A stretch of DNA of 64,000 nt, from NCBI GenBank assembly GCA_049649525.1, contig JBARZE010000058.1, positions 1 to 64,000 on the forward strand, written 5' to 3'. Of the stretch, positions 51,487 to 61,412 are shown piece by piece. Made by a program: the position numbers and the translations under genes. The DNA is from JAAURB01 sp049649525 (GTDB lineage Bacteria; Cyanobacteriota; Cyanobacteriia; Cyanobacteriales; Microcoleaceae). The notes under the pieces were generated by a model. It saw only the letters and a list, made by a program, of their open reading frames with translations. It made no database searches and was not told where the DNA came from. The first letter of the stretch is position 1; the number at the start of each line of letters is the position of its first letter.

Positions 51487-52854
51487 TTAATATTTTAAAT
51501 GGCTTATGCGTTCGCGAAACCGAAGAAAGAACATTATAGCCGCGACTGCCACCCCCATAGATTGTCCTAACCACAAACCTATGCCACCTAAGCCAAAATA
51601 AAAGCCGAGAATATAGCTTGTGGTTAAGCCAATACCCCAAAAAGCGGGAATATTTAAAAGTACAGGAATGCGAGTATCTTGAAGTCCTTGTAGCGCACCA
51701 TAAGTGATTTTTTGTACCGCGTCTAATATTTGTGATAAGCTAGCAACAGTTAACATCGGCAAAGCTAAATTTATTATTTCGGCATTAACCGGGTCGTCTA
51801 AATCAATATATAGACTAACGATTACTCGTGGAAATAGAAGCATAGCAATCGTAATAACACTCGCAAATATTATCCCCATACTAATACTAATATATCCGGC
51901 TCTTTTTATCCCTTTGATGCTTTTTTTCCCCAGCCATTGTCCGACTCGGACTGTGGCTGCATAAGACATTCCTAGTGGAATCATAAAAGTTACCACAATA
52001 GTTTGGAAAACTATTTGATGTGCAGCTAATACTTCTGTACCTAATGTACCCATCATATAGGTAACAATGGTAAAAAGTCCGAATTCAAAACCAATAAAAA
52101 TACCAATTGGAATACCCGTTTTAGTTAATTCCCATAGGATAGAAGGTTTAACTTGGTGAAGTTGTTGGAGGAAGCAATAGGTTTGAAGTTGGGGATGTAT
52201 AAGGATATAAATAATTAAAGCAATAAACATTCCCCAAAGCGCAATCACACTCGCTATAGCCAGTCCAGCTAACTCTAAACGAGGAAAACCTAGCTTACCA
52301 AATCCCAAAATATAGTTACCGATAATATTAAAAATTGTACCAATAATAACGATAAACATAATAGGGCGAGCATGAGATAATCCAGAGACTACACCCCGCA
52401 ACATAGCAAAACCCAATGCCGGAAAGAAACCCCAAATAATAATATTTAAATAGTTGTTAGCCAGGGTAACAATTGTTGCTGTTTGTCCCCATTGCAGCAT
52501 CATAGAATCTAGGTTAGCAATGAGTATCATCATCGGAATTGATAGCAGTAAAACCAACCAAAATCCCTGTCGTGTTAACTTTTCAATTCTAGTTTTTTCT
52601 CCCGCGCCGTAAGCCTCAGCAATTAAAGGACTCACTCCCATTACTACTCCTGCCGCAGTATTCAGAATCGTAAAGAAAGTCAGAGACGCTAAACCCCCAG
52701 CCGCTAAGCTTTCTCCCCCTAATCTACCCATCATAATCGTATCAAAAAAACCCGTCATTGATTGAGCAACCTGGGCGCTGGCTAAGGGAATAGCGAGTTG
52801 TAAAAATTGTTTTGCCTCAAGTCGTAGAGGAGAATTTATTGTCATTGAAAACAT
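51487..52854 (-). CDS. MATE-family efflux transporter
   Basis: About 455 residues from ATG 52854, chosen for the AGGAT 8 bases upstream; a longer frame to 52920 lacks this. Twelve hydrophobic segments, with the MATE N-terminal signature 'QLAIPLASAQVAQSMTGFFD' then 'TIMMGRLGGESLAAGGLASL', and 'GMSYAATVRVGQWLGKK' in the middle. It exports organic cations or drugs in exchange for H+ or Na+. A second, broken MATE gene of close sequence lies at 55876, with an AraC regulator between. Confidence 0.92.
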   Translation of the reverse strand: MFSMTINSPLRLEAKQFLQLAIPLASAQVAQSMTGFFDTIMMGRLGGESLAAGGLASLTFFTILNTAAGVVMGVSPLIAEAYGAGEKTRIEKLTRQGFWLVLLLSIPMMILIANLDSMMLQWGQTATIVTLANNYLNIIIWGFFPALGFAMLRGVVSGLSHARPIMFIVIIGTIFNIIGNYILGFGKLGFPRLELAGLAIASVIALWGMFIALIIYILIHPQLQTYCFLQQLHQVKPSILWELTKTGIPIGIFIGFEFGLFTIVTYMMGTLGTEVLAAHQIVFQTIVVTFMIPLGMSYAATVRVGQWLGKKSIKGIKRAGYISISMGIIFASVITIAMLLFPRVIVSLYIDLDDPVNAEIINLALPMLTVASLSQILDAVQKITYGALQGLQDTRIPVLLNIPAFWGIGLTTSYILGFYFGLGGIGLWLGQSMGVAVAAIMFFLRFRERISHLKY

Positions 52855-52920
52855 TATTGAATATCCTAATAATATCTTTTTATTGTATTTTCCCTTATTG
52901 TTGCGATTAAAGTCTTTCAA

Positions 52921-53280
52921 AACCTTGCTAGACTATTAAAATCGTGCGCTTACTTGATTATTCCAAAATAAAGTATTCCGATCTAAGAGTTGACGCAATT
53001 CAAATAAACAATGGAATTAAGCCAATAAATATCTCGTTTAATACTGTAATATTTAATAGCCGTATTTAATGATTTATCTGAACCTGATTTTGTTCAGGTT
53101 TTACCTTATCATATCATGACTTATATTGAATATATTTGACTAAAATTTAAACATATTATTACTAATAATAATAGTAATATTCTAGTAATTTATTTTAAAA
53201 TTTATTGTCAGTTAATTTGCAAAATTTAACTAAGATTATCATCAATAAATAAAGCAAATTTACATTACGAAATCGCTTGA
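52921..53280. other. Intergenic, no gene seen
   Basis: AT-rich (about 75 percent by eye) with a hairpin AACCTGA/TCAGGTT (53081-53100). I could not find the missing N-terminal part of the acetyltransferase remnant that follows. Confidence 0.4.
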
Positions 53281-53499
53281 CAATTTTGGCATACAGGTTT
53301 TGCTTCACAAGCCACACAGGCTGTGATTGCTTGGACATGGGAAATTTTACCACAAATTGATGAGATTACTGCCGATACTCACTATGGCAATATTAGTTCG
53401 CCAATAGTTATGATAAAAAATAGCATTAATCGTATTAAAACCGAAGTTTTAACTGGGGGAAAATATTCTGATACCGTAAAATATTGTATTATAAAATAG
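53281..53499 (+). pseudogene. Remnant of a RimJ/RimL-type GNAT acetyltransferase
   Basis: A 72-codon open frame, without a start codon, begins just after a TGA. It reads 'FWHTGFASQATQAVIAWTWE' then 'ILPQIDEITADTHYGNISSP', the acetyl-CoA loop and C-terminal motif of the RimJ/RimL class (GYA.EA..av..w.f...gl..i.a.t...N..S..vm.k.g). It drifts away after residue 50 and ends at TAG 53497. The N-terminal half is missing, so this is a truncated relic. Confidence 0.6.
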
Positions 53500-53599
53500 C
53501 TCAACTTTGAGGATAAATGTATCAGTTTACTTACCTCTCAATATTATAGAATTGTTCTGATTAATCCCTTGATAAATAATAGTTTTACTCTATATAGAT

Positions 53600-54130
53600 A
53601 CTGGGCATAAATATCTTCGTGAACAATTAACTATTTACATTTACCATCGCGTTTTTCCCAAATATCGGTTTGTTTTCCATACGCCCATAGCGGCATGCTA
53701 CGCGAATAGTTTAAATCGGAGTACTATCATTTAATTCAGCTAAAAGATGCCAAGTAAATGTCGTCGAGGCTAAATTATCTCGGCGCATTAGATATATATC
53801 GTCATTGGCTGAGAGTATAAATTTAGGTATTTTATCGAATAGATTTTTCTCAATACTCTGCTTGTAGTCATCGAAACCTTGATTTTATATCGGTAAAGCA
53901 CCGTAGAAGATTAAATCTGCGTGTTTAATATAGAATTGGGATAAATTATCAGGGTTATGACTATTCTAAGCCGCATTAATTTGATCAATTAACTGTTTAA
54001 ATTCCTGTTTTTCTTTTGGGTTGGATATTGAATTTGCGAATACATCTTGAGTGAATAAGGAATTAAATCCTAGGAATAAAAAAACTAAGGCGATCGCAAA
54101 TAAGGTGATTAATCTTTTAGTCAATGACAA
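53600..54130 (-). pseudogene. NTF2/SnoaL-like secreted protein, broken
   Basis: From TTG 54130 the minus-strand frame encodes a signal peptide (LFAIALVFLFLGFNSLFTQD then VFA) and 'PKEKQEFKQLIDQINAA'. It stops at TAG (53971-53969) and goes on 'NSHNPDNLSQFYIKHADLIF YGALPI' to a TAA. It resumes 'NQGFDDYKQSIEKNLFDKIP', 'MRRDNLASTTFTWHLLAELN' and, after another stop and a short insertion, 'QTDIWEKRDGK' and 'LIVHEDIY'. This is the SnoaL/NTF2-like fold of small exported proteins. At least three stops rule out a product. The insertion contains GCGTAGCATGCCGC, a short palindromic sequence. Confidence 0.65.
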
Positions 54131-54205
54131 GGTAATTTTCCTAACTTTATATAAATCAATAATTTATCAAGGTTGTGAAAAAATATCAATAGCTTAGAGT
54201 TTAAT

Positions 54206-54400
54206 TTAACTATTGTTATCCCAAGGAATGAACAGTATCGAGCCAATTGTAAATAAAATGCTAGCAATCAGATGAATTACAACATGAATGGATATACCTT
54301 CAGTCAGTTCGATCAGTCCATCAAAGAGGAATAGTAAAGAGCCAATTAGAAATAGCCAACTCACTAAAGAATCGCGATCTATTGATATTTTATACTTCAT
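54206..54400 (-). CDS. Small two-helix membrane protein (64 aa)
   Basis: A polar start (MKYKISIDRDSLVS) leads into two hydrophobic segments (about 14-32: WLFLIGSLLFLFDGLIE, and 40-58: VVIHLIASILFTIGSILFIP), with a short acidic loop between. The repeated 'IGS.LF' pattern recalls YrhK-type domains, but I would not name it on that alone. It lies upstream of, and in the same direction as, the broken NTF2-like gene. Probably real, function unknown. Confidence 0.55.
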   Translation of the reverse strand: MKYKISIDRDSLVSWLFLIGSLLFLFDGLIELTEGISIHVVIHLIASILFTIGSILFIPWDNNS

Positions 54401-54752
54401 AAAATTACTGTTATTTGCTAGATTGACTTTTTAAATAATTTGAGGATTAATTGCCGGATTTATTTATGCTTATTTTTTCATAAATAACGTGTATTTTTAG
54501 TGATATTTATAGCTTCTAAAATTTAAACTAAATTATTCTTAAATAGTAACTATTTTAATTTATATATTATAGGTTTAATTAATTTTTTATAGCATAGTAA
54601 GTTAGTCCTTGTTTTTAATACATATTTTGGCTAGTTGATTATGCCTGATTTAATCGTTACAATTACAGAATAATCAACTTAAGATTTCCAGGCTATCTAA
54701 ATCTTGCTTTGCTTACAAAATCTTGCTATGAGTTTTTCAGACATAGAAATTT
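54401..54752. promoter_or_regulatory. Divergent AT-rich intergenic region
   Basis: 352 bases between the small membrane protein and the AraC regulator, dominated by AT tracts. No gene and no clear operator palindrome seen. Confidence 0.35.
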
Positions 54753-55628
54753 ATGGTTATTTCTTCCTCAAAAACACCATCACCGATTGTTTCCAGCCAA
54801 GATTTAGGTTGGGAATCTATTACTGTTGAAGAATTTGAGCAACCACCCGGAAGTGGAGAATTTGAGCCGGAAACGGAACATATACTGACGTTGTGTCTAG
54901 CACCCAAACCATTACGGATTTGGCAGTCTATTGGCGAACAAAAATATAGTGGAATCTATTCAAAAGGTGATATTGCAATTACTCCAGCTACACAGAGCAG
55001 TGCTTATCAAGCTGATGGAGAAGATCGTTATTTACAAATAGGAATATCACCTCAATTTCTGAAACAAGTTGCTACCGAAACCATTAATTCCGATCCAGAT
55101 AAGCTAGAATTAAGCGCAGAATTCCGCGCACGAAATCTCCAGATTGAACAATTGGCAATGATGTTACGTGCCGAAATTGATCGGGGCAAAAATGGTATGG
55201 GACAGCTTTATATAGACTCTTTAGCCAATGCAATAACTGTAAATATTTTACGAAATTATACTGTAAACAAGCCTAAAATAGCAGTTTATAAAGGAGGATT
55301 AAGCGATCGCCAAATATTACAGATTACAGATTATATTAATCATCATCTTTCTGATTCGCTCAAAATTCAAGACTTGGCTGCATATCTAGGAATTAGCAAG
55401 TTTCATTTTAGTCGGTTATTTAAAAAATCAACAGGAATATCTCCCCATCAGTATGTGATGCAGCAGAGAATTGAACTGGCTAAACAGTTATTAGCTAAGG
55501 AAAATTTATCGATATTAAATATTGCTTTAGAGTGTGGTTTTAACAGTCATGCTCATTTAGGGAAATATTTCTGTACTTCGACAGGCATGAGTCCTAAAGC
55601 TTACCGTCAAACAAAGGCGAAGATTTAA
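54753..55628 (+). CDS. AraC-family transcriptional regulator
   Basis: 291 residues. The N-terminal 180 are a cupin-like sensing domain (HILTLCLAPKPLRIWQSIGE in part). The C-terminal 100 hold two helix-turn-helix motifs, 'IQDLAAYLGISKFHFSRLFK' and 'ILNIALECGFNSHAHLGKYF' with the closing 'GMSPKAYRQ' of the AraC/XylS family. It lies between two MATE exporter genes, one intact and one broken, so regulation of an exporter is a fair inference. The inducer is unknown. ATG 54753 follows the A-rich CATAGAAATTT without a strong ribosome-binding site. Confidence 0.88.
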   Translation: MVISSSKTPSPIVSSQDLGWESITVEEFEQPPGSGEFEPETEHILTLCLAPKPLRIWQSIGEQKYSGIYSKGDIAITPATQSSAYQADGEDRYLQIGISPQFLKQVATETINSDPDKLELSAEFRARNLQIEQLAMMLRAEIDRGKNGMGQLYIDSLANAITVNILRNYTVNKPKIAVYKGGLSDRQILQITDYINHHLSDSLKIQDLAAYLGISKFHFSRLFKKSTGISPHQYVMQQRIELAKQLLAKENLSILNIALECGFNSHAHLGKYFCTSTGMSPKAYRQTKAKI

Positions 55629-55875
55629 TCATTAAAATTATTGCAGTGATTTTGATTTATGTTCTTTTCAGATAACACAATAGCGATCTATTTGAACCGC
55701 TGACTAAGTTATTGTCAAATTCAATGACTGTCTAGTATCGTACCAATATGCGCTCATATCCTAACTTTTCGTAAGAACAGACAAGACGGCTACAGATAGT
55801 ATTAGTAAGCTAATTAAAGCACATTGTCACTGGGGCTACGCAGAAGGCAATACCAAAATAGATTAAGAAGAAAGT

Positions 55876-56940
55876 TTGACTATGACGACCCTTTCAGTTT
55901 CTCCAATTCGGAGCGAAATTACAACATTTCTAAAACTCGCTATCCCATTGGTCAGCGCTCAGATTGCCCAAGGTGCGACTGGATTTGTAGATACGGTAAT
56001 GATGGGTCATTTAGGATGGAAAGCTTTAGCTGCGGGAGGATTAGCATCTTTTACCTATCAAGTTTTCCTAACAGTGATTAGCGCTATTGTCATGAGTGTT
56101 AGTCCCCGGGTTGCCGAAACTTACGGCGCAGGTGGCAAAACTCGGATCGAACAGTTAACCCAACAAGGATTATGGCTGGCGGTAGGGCTATCAATTTTAA
56201 CCATAGGGATACTCACTCATCTCGATACGATTATGCTATTTCTCGGACAAACAGACGAAACCGTTGCCTTAGCGGATAACTATCTCAAGAGGGCGCTTTG
56301 GGGATTATTTCCAGCCGTTGGCTTTGCCATGCTCTGAGGGGTTGTTTCTGGGTTATCTCAAACCCGTCCCATTGTGTTTATTGTGATTGGGGGAACACTC
56401 CTTAATATAATCGGCAACTATATTTTGGGTTTCGCTAAATTGGGCTTCCCCCGCATGGAGTTAGCTGGGTTAGCATTAGCGAGTGCGCTGTCGTGGTGGG
56501 TAATGTTTGCAATACTGATTGTTTATTTGCGATCGCATCCGAAGCTAAGAAGTTATCGCCTATTTCAGAAATGGTATCAGCTCAAATTGCCCTTGTTACG
56601 AGAACTAATCATTCTGGGTACGCCGATAGGGGTTTCTATTGCCCTTGAATACGGCTATGGCTTAGTGATGGCTTATCCGCTTATCCGATCGCTATCTTAG
56701 GTACTAATGTCTTAGCAGCCCATCAAATTGCTTTGCAGACCGGAATGCTTGTGTATATGATTCCGCTGGGGATGTCTTATGCGACTACCGCCCGAATGGG
56801 TCAGTGGTTTGGACGGCGAGATCTAACAGGATTGAAACGAGCAGGATATGTCAGTGGCAGCATCATCTTGGGAACTACAGTGGTGGTGGCGATATCGATA
56901 TATACCGTATATGCCTATTCCCCGAAGTTGAAAGAGCGTG
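55876..56940 (+). pseudogene. MATE-family efflux transporter, broken
   Basis: The frame from about 55876 has the MATE signature 'LVSAQIAQGATGFVDTVMMG' and runs to 'AVGFAML', where a TGA (56335-56337) replaces the Arg that the intact MATE at 51487 has in 'AMLRGVVSGLS'. The frame then continues 'GVVSGLSQTRPIVFIVIGGT' to about 56700. There a frameshift moves the homology (LAAHQIALQTGMLVYMIPLG) to another frame, and MATE similarity ends near 56920 at 'VYAYSP'. A nonsense change, a frameshift and a lost C-terminus make it a pseudogene and a degraded paralogue of the transporter 3 kb away. Confidence 0.85.
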
Positions 56941-57241
56941 CTTATCTTTTTGGCGATCGCATCTTAACTTTTTGGAACAATGCCCTACAACTCAGAAGAA
57001 TAGAACGCTCGGGCAGGTGCATGTGCGAGGATAAAGAAGCGTCTAGGGCGCGTCAGACTACCGAAGTAGCAATACCTGGTGAAACGCTCAGCCCACCGCA
57101 GCGAGAACAGCTAACACTGTCCTTCTAGCTGGAGAATCCCCGTCGATCCACTGGGGGAGCATGTCAAACAATGGTATAAATCTGTAATCTGTAATCTGTA
57201 AACTAGTTTTATATCTGCTTGCATCTTCGAGGACTTAACTT

Positions 57242-58771
57242 ATGGCAACAGCGATTTCTACTGATCCAAAACCGGCTATTCGAGATCATGGACCTCAATC
57301 TACCGATTCATCTCAAACTGTCAATCATAGTCTCAATCCTTTTGAAGAAATTGACGATAACCCGTTTAACCCACAGGATTTAACTAATCTAAAATCTCCT
57401 AAAATCCTGATAGAAACCGTTGCCGATCGAGGGGAGGAACAGCACAACGCAGCCGCAAAACCGCTCAAGTCGCAGCCGAATGATTTCACCCTCAAAAAGC
57501 TGTTACTGAGTCCTCAAGCCGCAATTGTGTTGATGCTGGCATTAGGATCGGTTTATGCCCTGACTCGTCCCTGTGTGATTGGGGAATGTGGTGCGATTGA
57601 TGAAGCCAAATCTTACAGTCAAGGGGCCGAAGAGATTTTACAAACTGTTTCTTCGGCTAAAGCACCGGGCTTAGCTAAACAAGACATCGACGCGGCGATC
57701 GCTGAATTAGAAAAAATTCCGTTTTGGTCTCCTTACTATGGCCCAGCTCGACGGTTATTATCTAATTATCGTCAAGAATCTAATGAGTTAGGGGCAGTGG
57801 TTGCCGGTTTGCGTTTAGCAGGACTTGCCTCTCAAAAAGGACAAAATCCGCCTCATACGGTCCCGGAGTGGGAAACATTAAAAAATCTTTGGGAAGAGGC
57901 GATCGCTCAACTCCAACAAGTTCCCCTTGAAAGTTTGATTTATCCTTTTGCCCAAGAACGATTAAATCAATATCAAGATGCAGTCACAGAGGTACGAGGA
58001 CGCTTGATTTTGGAGCGAGAAGCCCAAGATACGCTCTTAATAGCAAAACAGGCAGCCCAGGTGGCTACCGCTCGTCAGGGAGTCGCGACTCAGGCAGATA
58101 GCTGGCAATTGGTATACGATACCTGGCAACAAGCCGCCAATACTTTAGCTTCTATTCCCGTGGGGACAACAGCTCATCAAGATGCACAATTATTGTTAGC
58201 CCGTTATCAGCCTAAATTAGAAGCAGCCCGCGATCGCAAAACCATTGAACAGGTGGGTCAAGAGGCTTATAATCGTGCAGTTAATAGTGCAGAGCAAGCC
58301 GAAATTTTGAGTGGACGGGGAGCTTGGTCTGAGGCGGTCAAATATTGGAGTCGGGCAGTCAGTTATGGCAAGAAAATCCCTCAAACCAGTTCCTCGGCAA
58401 CGGAAATGAAGCCGTTAATGACTTCATATACTCAGTCTTGGCAGCAGGCAGAAGCCCAAAACAAGCTGACAAATCGGATTAATAAAGCGCGTCAAGATTT
58501 GAAGAAAACCTGTGGCGGCTCTTTAGCGATTTGTAGTTATAGTGTTAATCAAGATCTAATTACAGTACGGATTACACCTGCTTATTTAGAAAAAATTGAA
58601 ACCACAGCCACTCAAGGCGATCAAGCAGGGAATGAAAAGCAACGTTCTGAGGCGGAAAAACACGTTCAAACGTTAAAAATAGCCCTGGAAACGATTAGTG
58701 ATAATGCTCAAATTCCTTTAGAAGTTTACAAGCCGGATGGTAAAAAAATTGGGGTGCATATTCCTCAATAG
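57242..58771 (+). CDS. Conserved hypothetical membrane protein (509 aa)
   Basis: A Pro/Asn-rich cytosolic N-terminus (1-85) is followed by one membrane segment (about 92-110: AAIVLMLALGSVYALT), then a long, mostly helical extracytoplasmic region with TPR-like 'A...L..IP..S.Y...A..ll..Y' repeats (about 135-185, 208-245, 280-325, 340-385). Cys pairs at 'RPCVIGECG' and 'KTCGGSLAIC' may form disulfides outside the membrane. I do not recognise a named family; such proteins occur in many cyanobacteria. Downstream is an M41-like protease gene on the same strand. Confidence 0.7.
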   Translation: MATAISTDPKPAIRDHGPQSTDSSQTVNHSLNPFEEIDDNPFNPQDLTNLKSPKILIETVADRGEEQHNAAAKPLKSQPNDFTLKKLLLSPQAAIVLMLALGSVYALTRPCVIGECGAIDEAKSYSQGAEEILQTVSSAKAPGLAKQDIDAAIAELEKIPFWSPYYGPARRLLSNYRQESNELGAVVAGLRLAGLASQKGQNPPHTVPEWETLKNLWEEAIAQLQQVPLESLIYPFAQERLNQYQDAVTEVRGRLILEREAQDTLLIAKQAAQVATARQGVATQADSWQLVYDTWQQAANTLASIPVGTTAHQDAQLLLARYQPKLEAARDRKTIEQVGQEAYNRAVNSAEQAEILSGRGAWSEAVKYWSRAVSYGKKIPQTSSSATEMKPLMTSYTQSWQQAEAQNKLTNRINKARQDLKKTCGGSLAICSYSVNQDLITVRITPAYLEKIETTATQGDQAGNEKQRSEAEKHVQTLKIALETISDNAQIPLEVYKPDGKKIGVHIPQ

Positions 58772-58944
58772 GAAGTGATGAGTAAGGAGTAAGGAGTATG
58801 TAGAGACGTTGCATGCAACCCAAGTACGGGAGTAAGGAGTAAAAATCTTACGTGAAGAGCGCACACGCGCTCGCGAATGACTCTAATCATAAATTCTACT
58901 TCTTACTCAATCTAGACCTTTTACTTTAATCATAAATTTCATTG

Positions 58945-58972
58945 ATAATTCATAATTCATAATTCATAATTC
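58945..58972 (+). repeat. Heptamer tandem repeat (ATAATTC) x4
   Basis: Four perfect ATAATTC units end exactly at the ATG of the M41-like gene, filling the place where a ribosome-binding site is expected. The reverse complement unit recurs at 62964. Confidence 0.85.
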
Positions 58973-59659
58973 ATGAGACCTGTTACCTTAAATTTAATTG
59001 CGATTACGATTTTTCTGATGACGCTATCGGTTCTAATGGGGCCGTTGATTAATTTATCTCCAACTATTCCAGCGAGTATTGTATTTGTTTTACTCGTTCT
59101 CGGTGCGGCTGATGCTTTAGCACTACAAGGTCAAGGTAGCTCAATTTTACTCGATGCCTTAGAGGGCAGTTCAGGTCAGACTCGCGATCGCGTTATTCAT
59201 CACGAAGCGGGACATTTTTTAGCCGCTTATCTAATGGAAATTCCGGTGAGTGGCTATGCTTTGAACGCTTGGGAGGCATTTCAACAAGGACAAAAGGCGC
59301 AAGGCGGGGTGCGGTTTAATGACGAGGAATTATTAACACAACTTCAGCAAGGTCAGCTTTCAACCCAACTCCTAGATCGCTATTGTACGGTATGGATGGC
59401 GGGTATTGCTGCGGAGCAGTGGGTTTATCAGCAGGCAAACGGAGGCACTGACGACAGGCAAAAAATTAGAATCCTTTGGCGGCAACTACAACGCTCTTCT
59501 AATGAAGCGCAAATTAAAGAACGTTGGGCTATTTTACAAGCCAAAGCTTTACTCGAAAAACATCAATCTGCTTATGATGCTCTAGTGACTGCTTTGAAAC
59601 AACGAACTCCTATTCCAGAATGTTATCAAATTTTAGAGCAACAAATGAATGATGAATGA
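58973..59659 (+). CDS. FtsH-like M41 peptidase-domain protein without AAA domain
   Basis: 228 residues. Two N-terminal hydrophobic segments (about 5-22, 28-50) are followed by the zinc motif HHEAGHFLAAYL (H-E-x-x-H) and a peptidase-M41-like helical domain with 'CTVWMAGIAAEQWVYQQANG' then 'GTDDRQKI', where D435-type zinc Asp would lie. There is no AAA ATPase part. Such stand-alone membrane M41 proteins are found in cyanobacteria and plastids. The start ATG directly follows a heptamer repeat, with no ribosome-binding site visible. Confidence 0.8.
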   Translation: MRPVTLNLIAITIFLMTLSVLMGPLINLSPTIPASIVFVLLVLGAADALALQGQGSSILLDALEGSSGQTRDRVIHHEAGHFLAAYLMEIPVSGYALNAWEAFQQGQKAQGGVRFNDEELLTQLQQGQLSTQLLDRYCTVWMAGIAAEQWVYQQANGGTDDRQKIRILWRQLQRSSNEAQIKERWAILQAKALLEKHQSAYDALVTALKQRTPIPECYQILEQQMNDE

Positions 59660-59781
59660 TGAACATTGAACATTGAACAGCAAACTGATAACTGATAACT
59701 GATAAATGATGAATGATGAATTATTAGTAGGGTTTATGATTAGAGTCAAAAATTTATATTCTTTATTTTTTAATAAATAAG

Positions 59782-59805
59782 GACAAAGAACGTTTGTTCT
59801 CTGCC
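59782..59805 (-). terminator. Hairpin after sepF
   Basis: On the minus strand GGCAGAGAAC (59805-59796) pairs with GTTCTTTGTC (59791-59782) through ten pairs including two G-T, followed by CTTATTTATT. It starts 27 bases past the sepF stop. Confidence 0.6.
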
Positions 59806-59831
59806 CTATATTGTAAGAATTTAAGACAAAA

Positions 59832-60479
59832 TTACTGAGCAGCTTGAGTCTTCTCAGTTTGCCACATAGAAGCCATTGTAGAAGAAATGCGCGGTGAACG
59901 TCCTTGATTAGCTACTTCATGAACAACACCGGATTGAGTTCTTACCTGAACACAACTCGGAGTAAACAAGAAAATACTTTCTCCAATGCGTTCTTGATGA
60001 CCATCTAGGGCATAAGTTCCCCCAGCAACGAAATCAACCGCTCTTTGAGCTTGATCGGGGTCCATCATTGTTAAATTGAGAACCACAGATTTTCTTTCTT
60101 TGAGCGCCCGAATAGCGGCAGGCATTTCCTCAAAAGTCCGTGGCTCCATCACCATGACTTCAGAAATTCCATTTAATGCGTTGGGCATTCCAATCACATT
60201 ACCGACGCTCGATCCAACTGATCCTTCCATAACACCACCTGTACCTGTAGCTGTATTAACTGATCCTAGGGTTGTTCTTTCTCGTGGTCTACGAGAAGAT
60301 GAGATAGAACTAGAAGTAGAAGCCCGCCGCTCTTCCTCCAACGGAGCAGCAGCCGGCTGAGGTTGAGGGATAGGATAAGTACCTTGATACTGTTCCCCTT
60401 CCATCTCTTCGTATTCGTAGTCATACTCGGCTGAGTCATTCAAGCCGACAAAATCTCGAAGTTTACCAAAAATGCTCAC
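59832..60479 (-). CDS. sepF: Cell division protein SepF
   Basis: 215 residues. The N-terminal MSIFGKLRDFVGLNDSAEYD is the conserved amphipathic membrane-binding helix of SepF. A Pro/Ser/Arg-rich linker (about 25-105) leads to the SepF core 'VMEPRTFEEMPAAIRALKER' and 'VVLNLTMMDPDQAQRAVDFV' with 'GERIFLF'-like 'GESIFLFTPSCVQV'. SepF helps assemble FtsZ at the septum. In cyanobacteria it commonly sits beside the pipX/pipY genes, as here; 256 bases separate it from pipY, so it may have its own promoter. Confidence 0.95.
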   Translation of the reverse strand: MSIFGKLRDFVGLNDSAEYDYEYEEMEGEQYQGTYPIPQPQPAAAPLEEERRASTSSSISSSRRPRERTTLGSVNTATGTGGVMEGSVGSSVGNVIGMPNALNGISEVMVMEPRTFEEMPAAIRALKERKSVVLNLTMMDPDQAQRAVDFVAGGTYALDGHQERIGESIFLFTPSCVQVRTQSGVVHEVANQGRSPRISSTMASMWQTEKTQAAQ

Positions 60480-60735
60480 GGTTTAATCTGCTCCATAAAA
60501 CTGATACGACAGGTCTTTTGTGGACATATTTAATGGTACAAACACATGATAGTTGTGTTCCTACGGACTGCTATCAGTTGCACGGCTTGTGCAAGTCGTC
60601 TTGTCTTAATATAATCACTTATAACTTCGACTATACTCTCTAAATTGAGACCGCCGGAGTCAGTTGATGATGAAGAAAGTTAGGTTTTCCCAACTCACCT
60701 CCAATTAGACTGATTAGAGAATATATTATATTGAC

Positions 60736-61407
60736 CTATACACTCCTCGCACCAAAGATGATTTGTCCTAGTCGTATCATAGTAGCACCAGATCCGATTG
60801 CCAAGGGATAATCCCCCGACATTCCCATAGAAAGTTCTTGCATCTGAATTTGTGACCAATTTTGTTGCCGAATTTGTTCACTCAGTGTGCGGGTGCGCTC
60901 AAATGCTTGTTTAGTCTCAGACTGCTCTAATCCTTGAGGAAGAATTGTCATCAATCCCTTAATTTTAATGTGCTGCAGCTCATTGAGTTGAGGTAAGTCT
61001 CTCAGCAATTCATTCTCACTCCAGCCAAATTTATCAGGGTCAGGTAAGGTTTTCACTTGCAGACAAACTTGAGGTGAGCGAGTCAATTCTTGTGCGAGTC
61101 GGTCTAAACGTTTGGCCAGTTTGAGACTATCAACCGAATGAATCCAGTCAAACAGCTCTATGGCTTTAACGGCTTTGTTACTCTGTAAATGACCAATTAA
61201 GTGCCATCTGATATCAACTAAATCTTGGAGTTGTGTTTGTTTTTCTTGGGCTTCTTGAACACGATTTTCGCCAAAATCACGAATTCCTGCCTGATAAGCG
61301 GCCCGCATCGCTTCAACAGAAACAGTTTTTGTGACTGCAATTAAGCGAACTTTCGGGGGCAAATCCGCGCGAATCTGGTTAATGTGTTGTGTAATTGCAT
61401 CCGTCAT
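60736..61407 (-). CDS. pipY: PLP homeostasis protein, YggS/PipY family
   Basis: 223 residues, single-domain TIM-barrel. The pyridoxal-phosphate lysine is K27 in 'LIAVTKTVSVEAMRAAYQAG', followed by 'FGENRVQEAQEK', 'WHLIGHLQSNKA' and the C-terminal 'LSMGMSGDYPLAI', 'GATMIRLGQIIFGAR' phosphate-binding end. It holds PLP and balances vitamin B6 and amino-acid pools. It lies 5 bases after pipX on the same strand, the cyanobacterial pipXY pair that ties PLP balance to nitrogen control. Confidence 0.95.
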   Translation of the reverse strand: MTDAITQHINQIRADLPPKVRLIAVTKTVSVEAMRAAYQAGIRDFGENRVQEAQEKQTQLQDLVDIRWHLIGHLQSNKAVKAIELFDWIHSVDSLKLAKRLDRLAQELTRSPQVCLQVKTLPDPDKFGWSENELLRDLPQLNELQHIKIKGLMTILPQGLEQSETKQAFERTRTLSEQIRQQNWSQIQMQELSMGMSGDYPLAIGSGATMIRLGQIIFGARSV

Positions 61408-61412
61408 TCAAT

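Noticed and set aside
11237..56337. TGA recoding, because two genes (SET, MATE) each have an in-frame TGA
   Set aside because: One TGA replaces Trp and the other Arg, the MATE gene has an additional frameshift, and intact genes here end normally with TGA.
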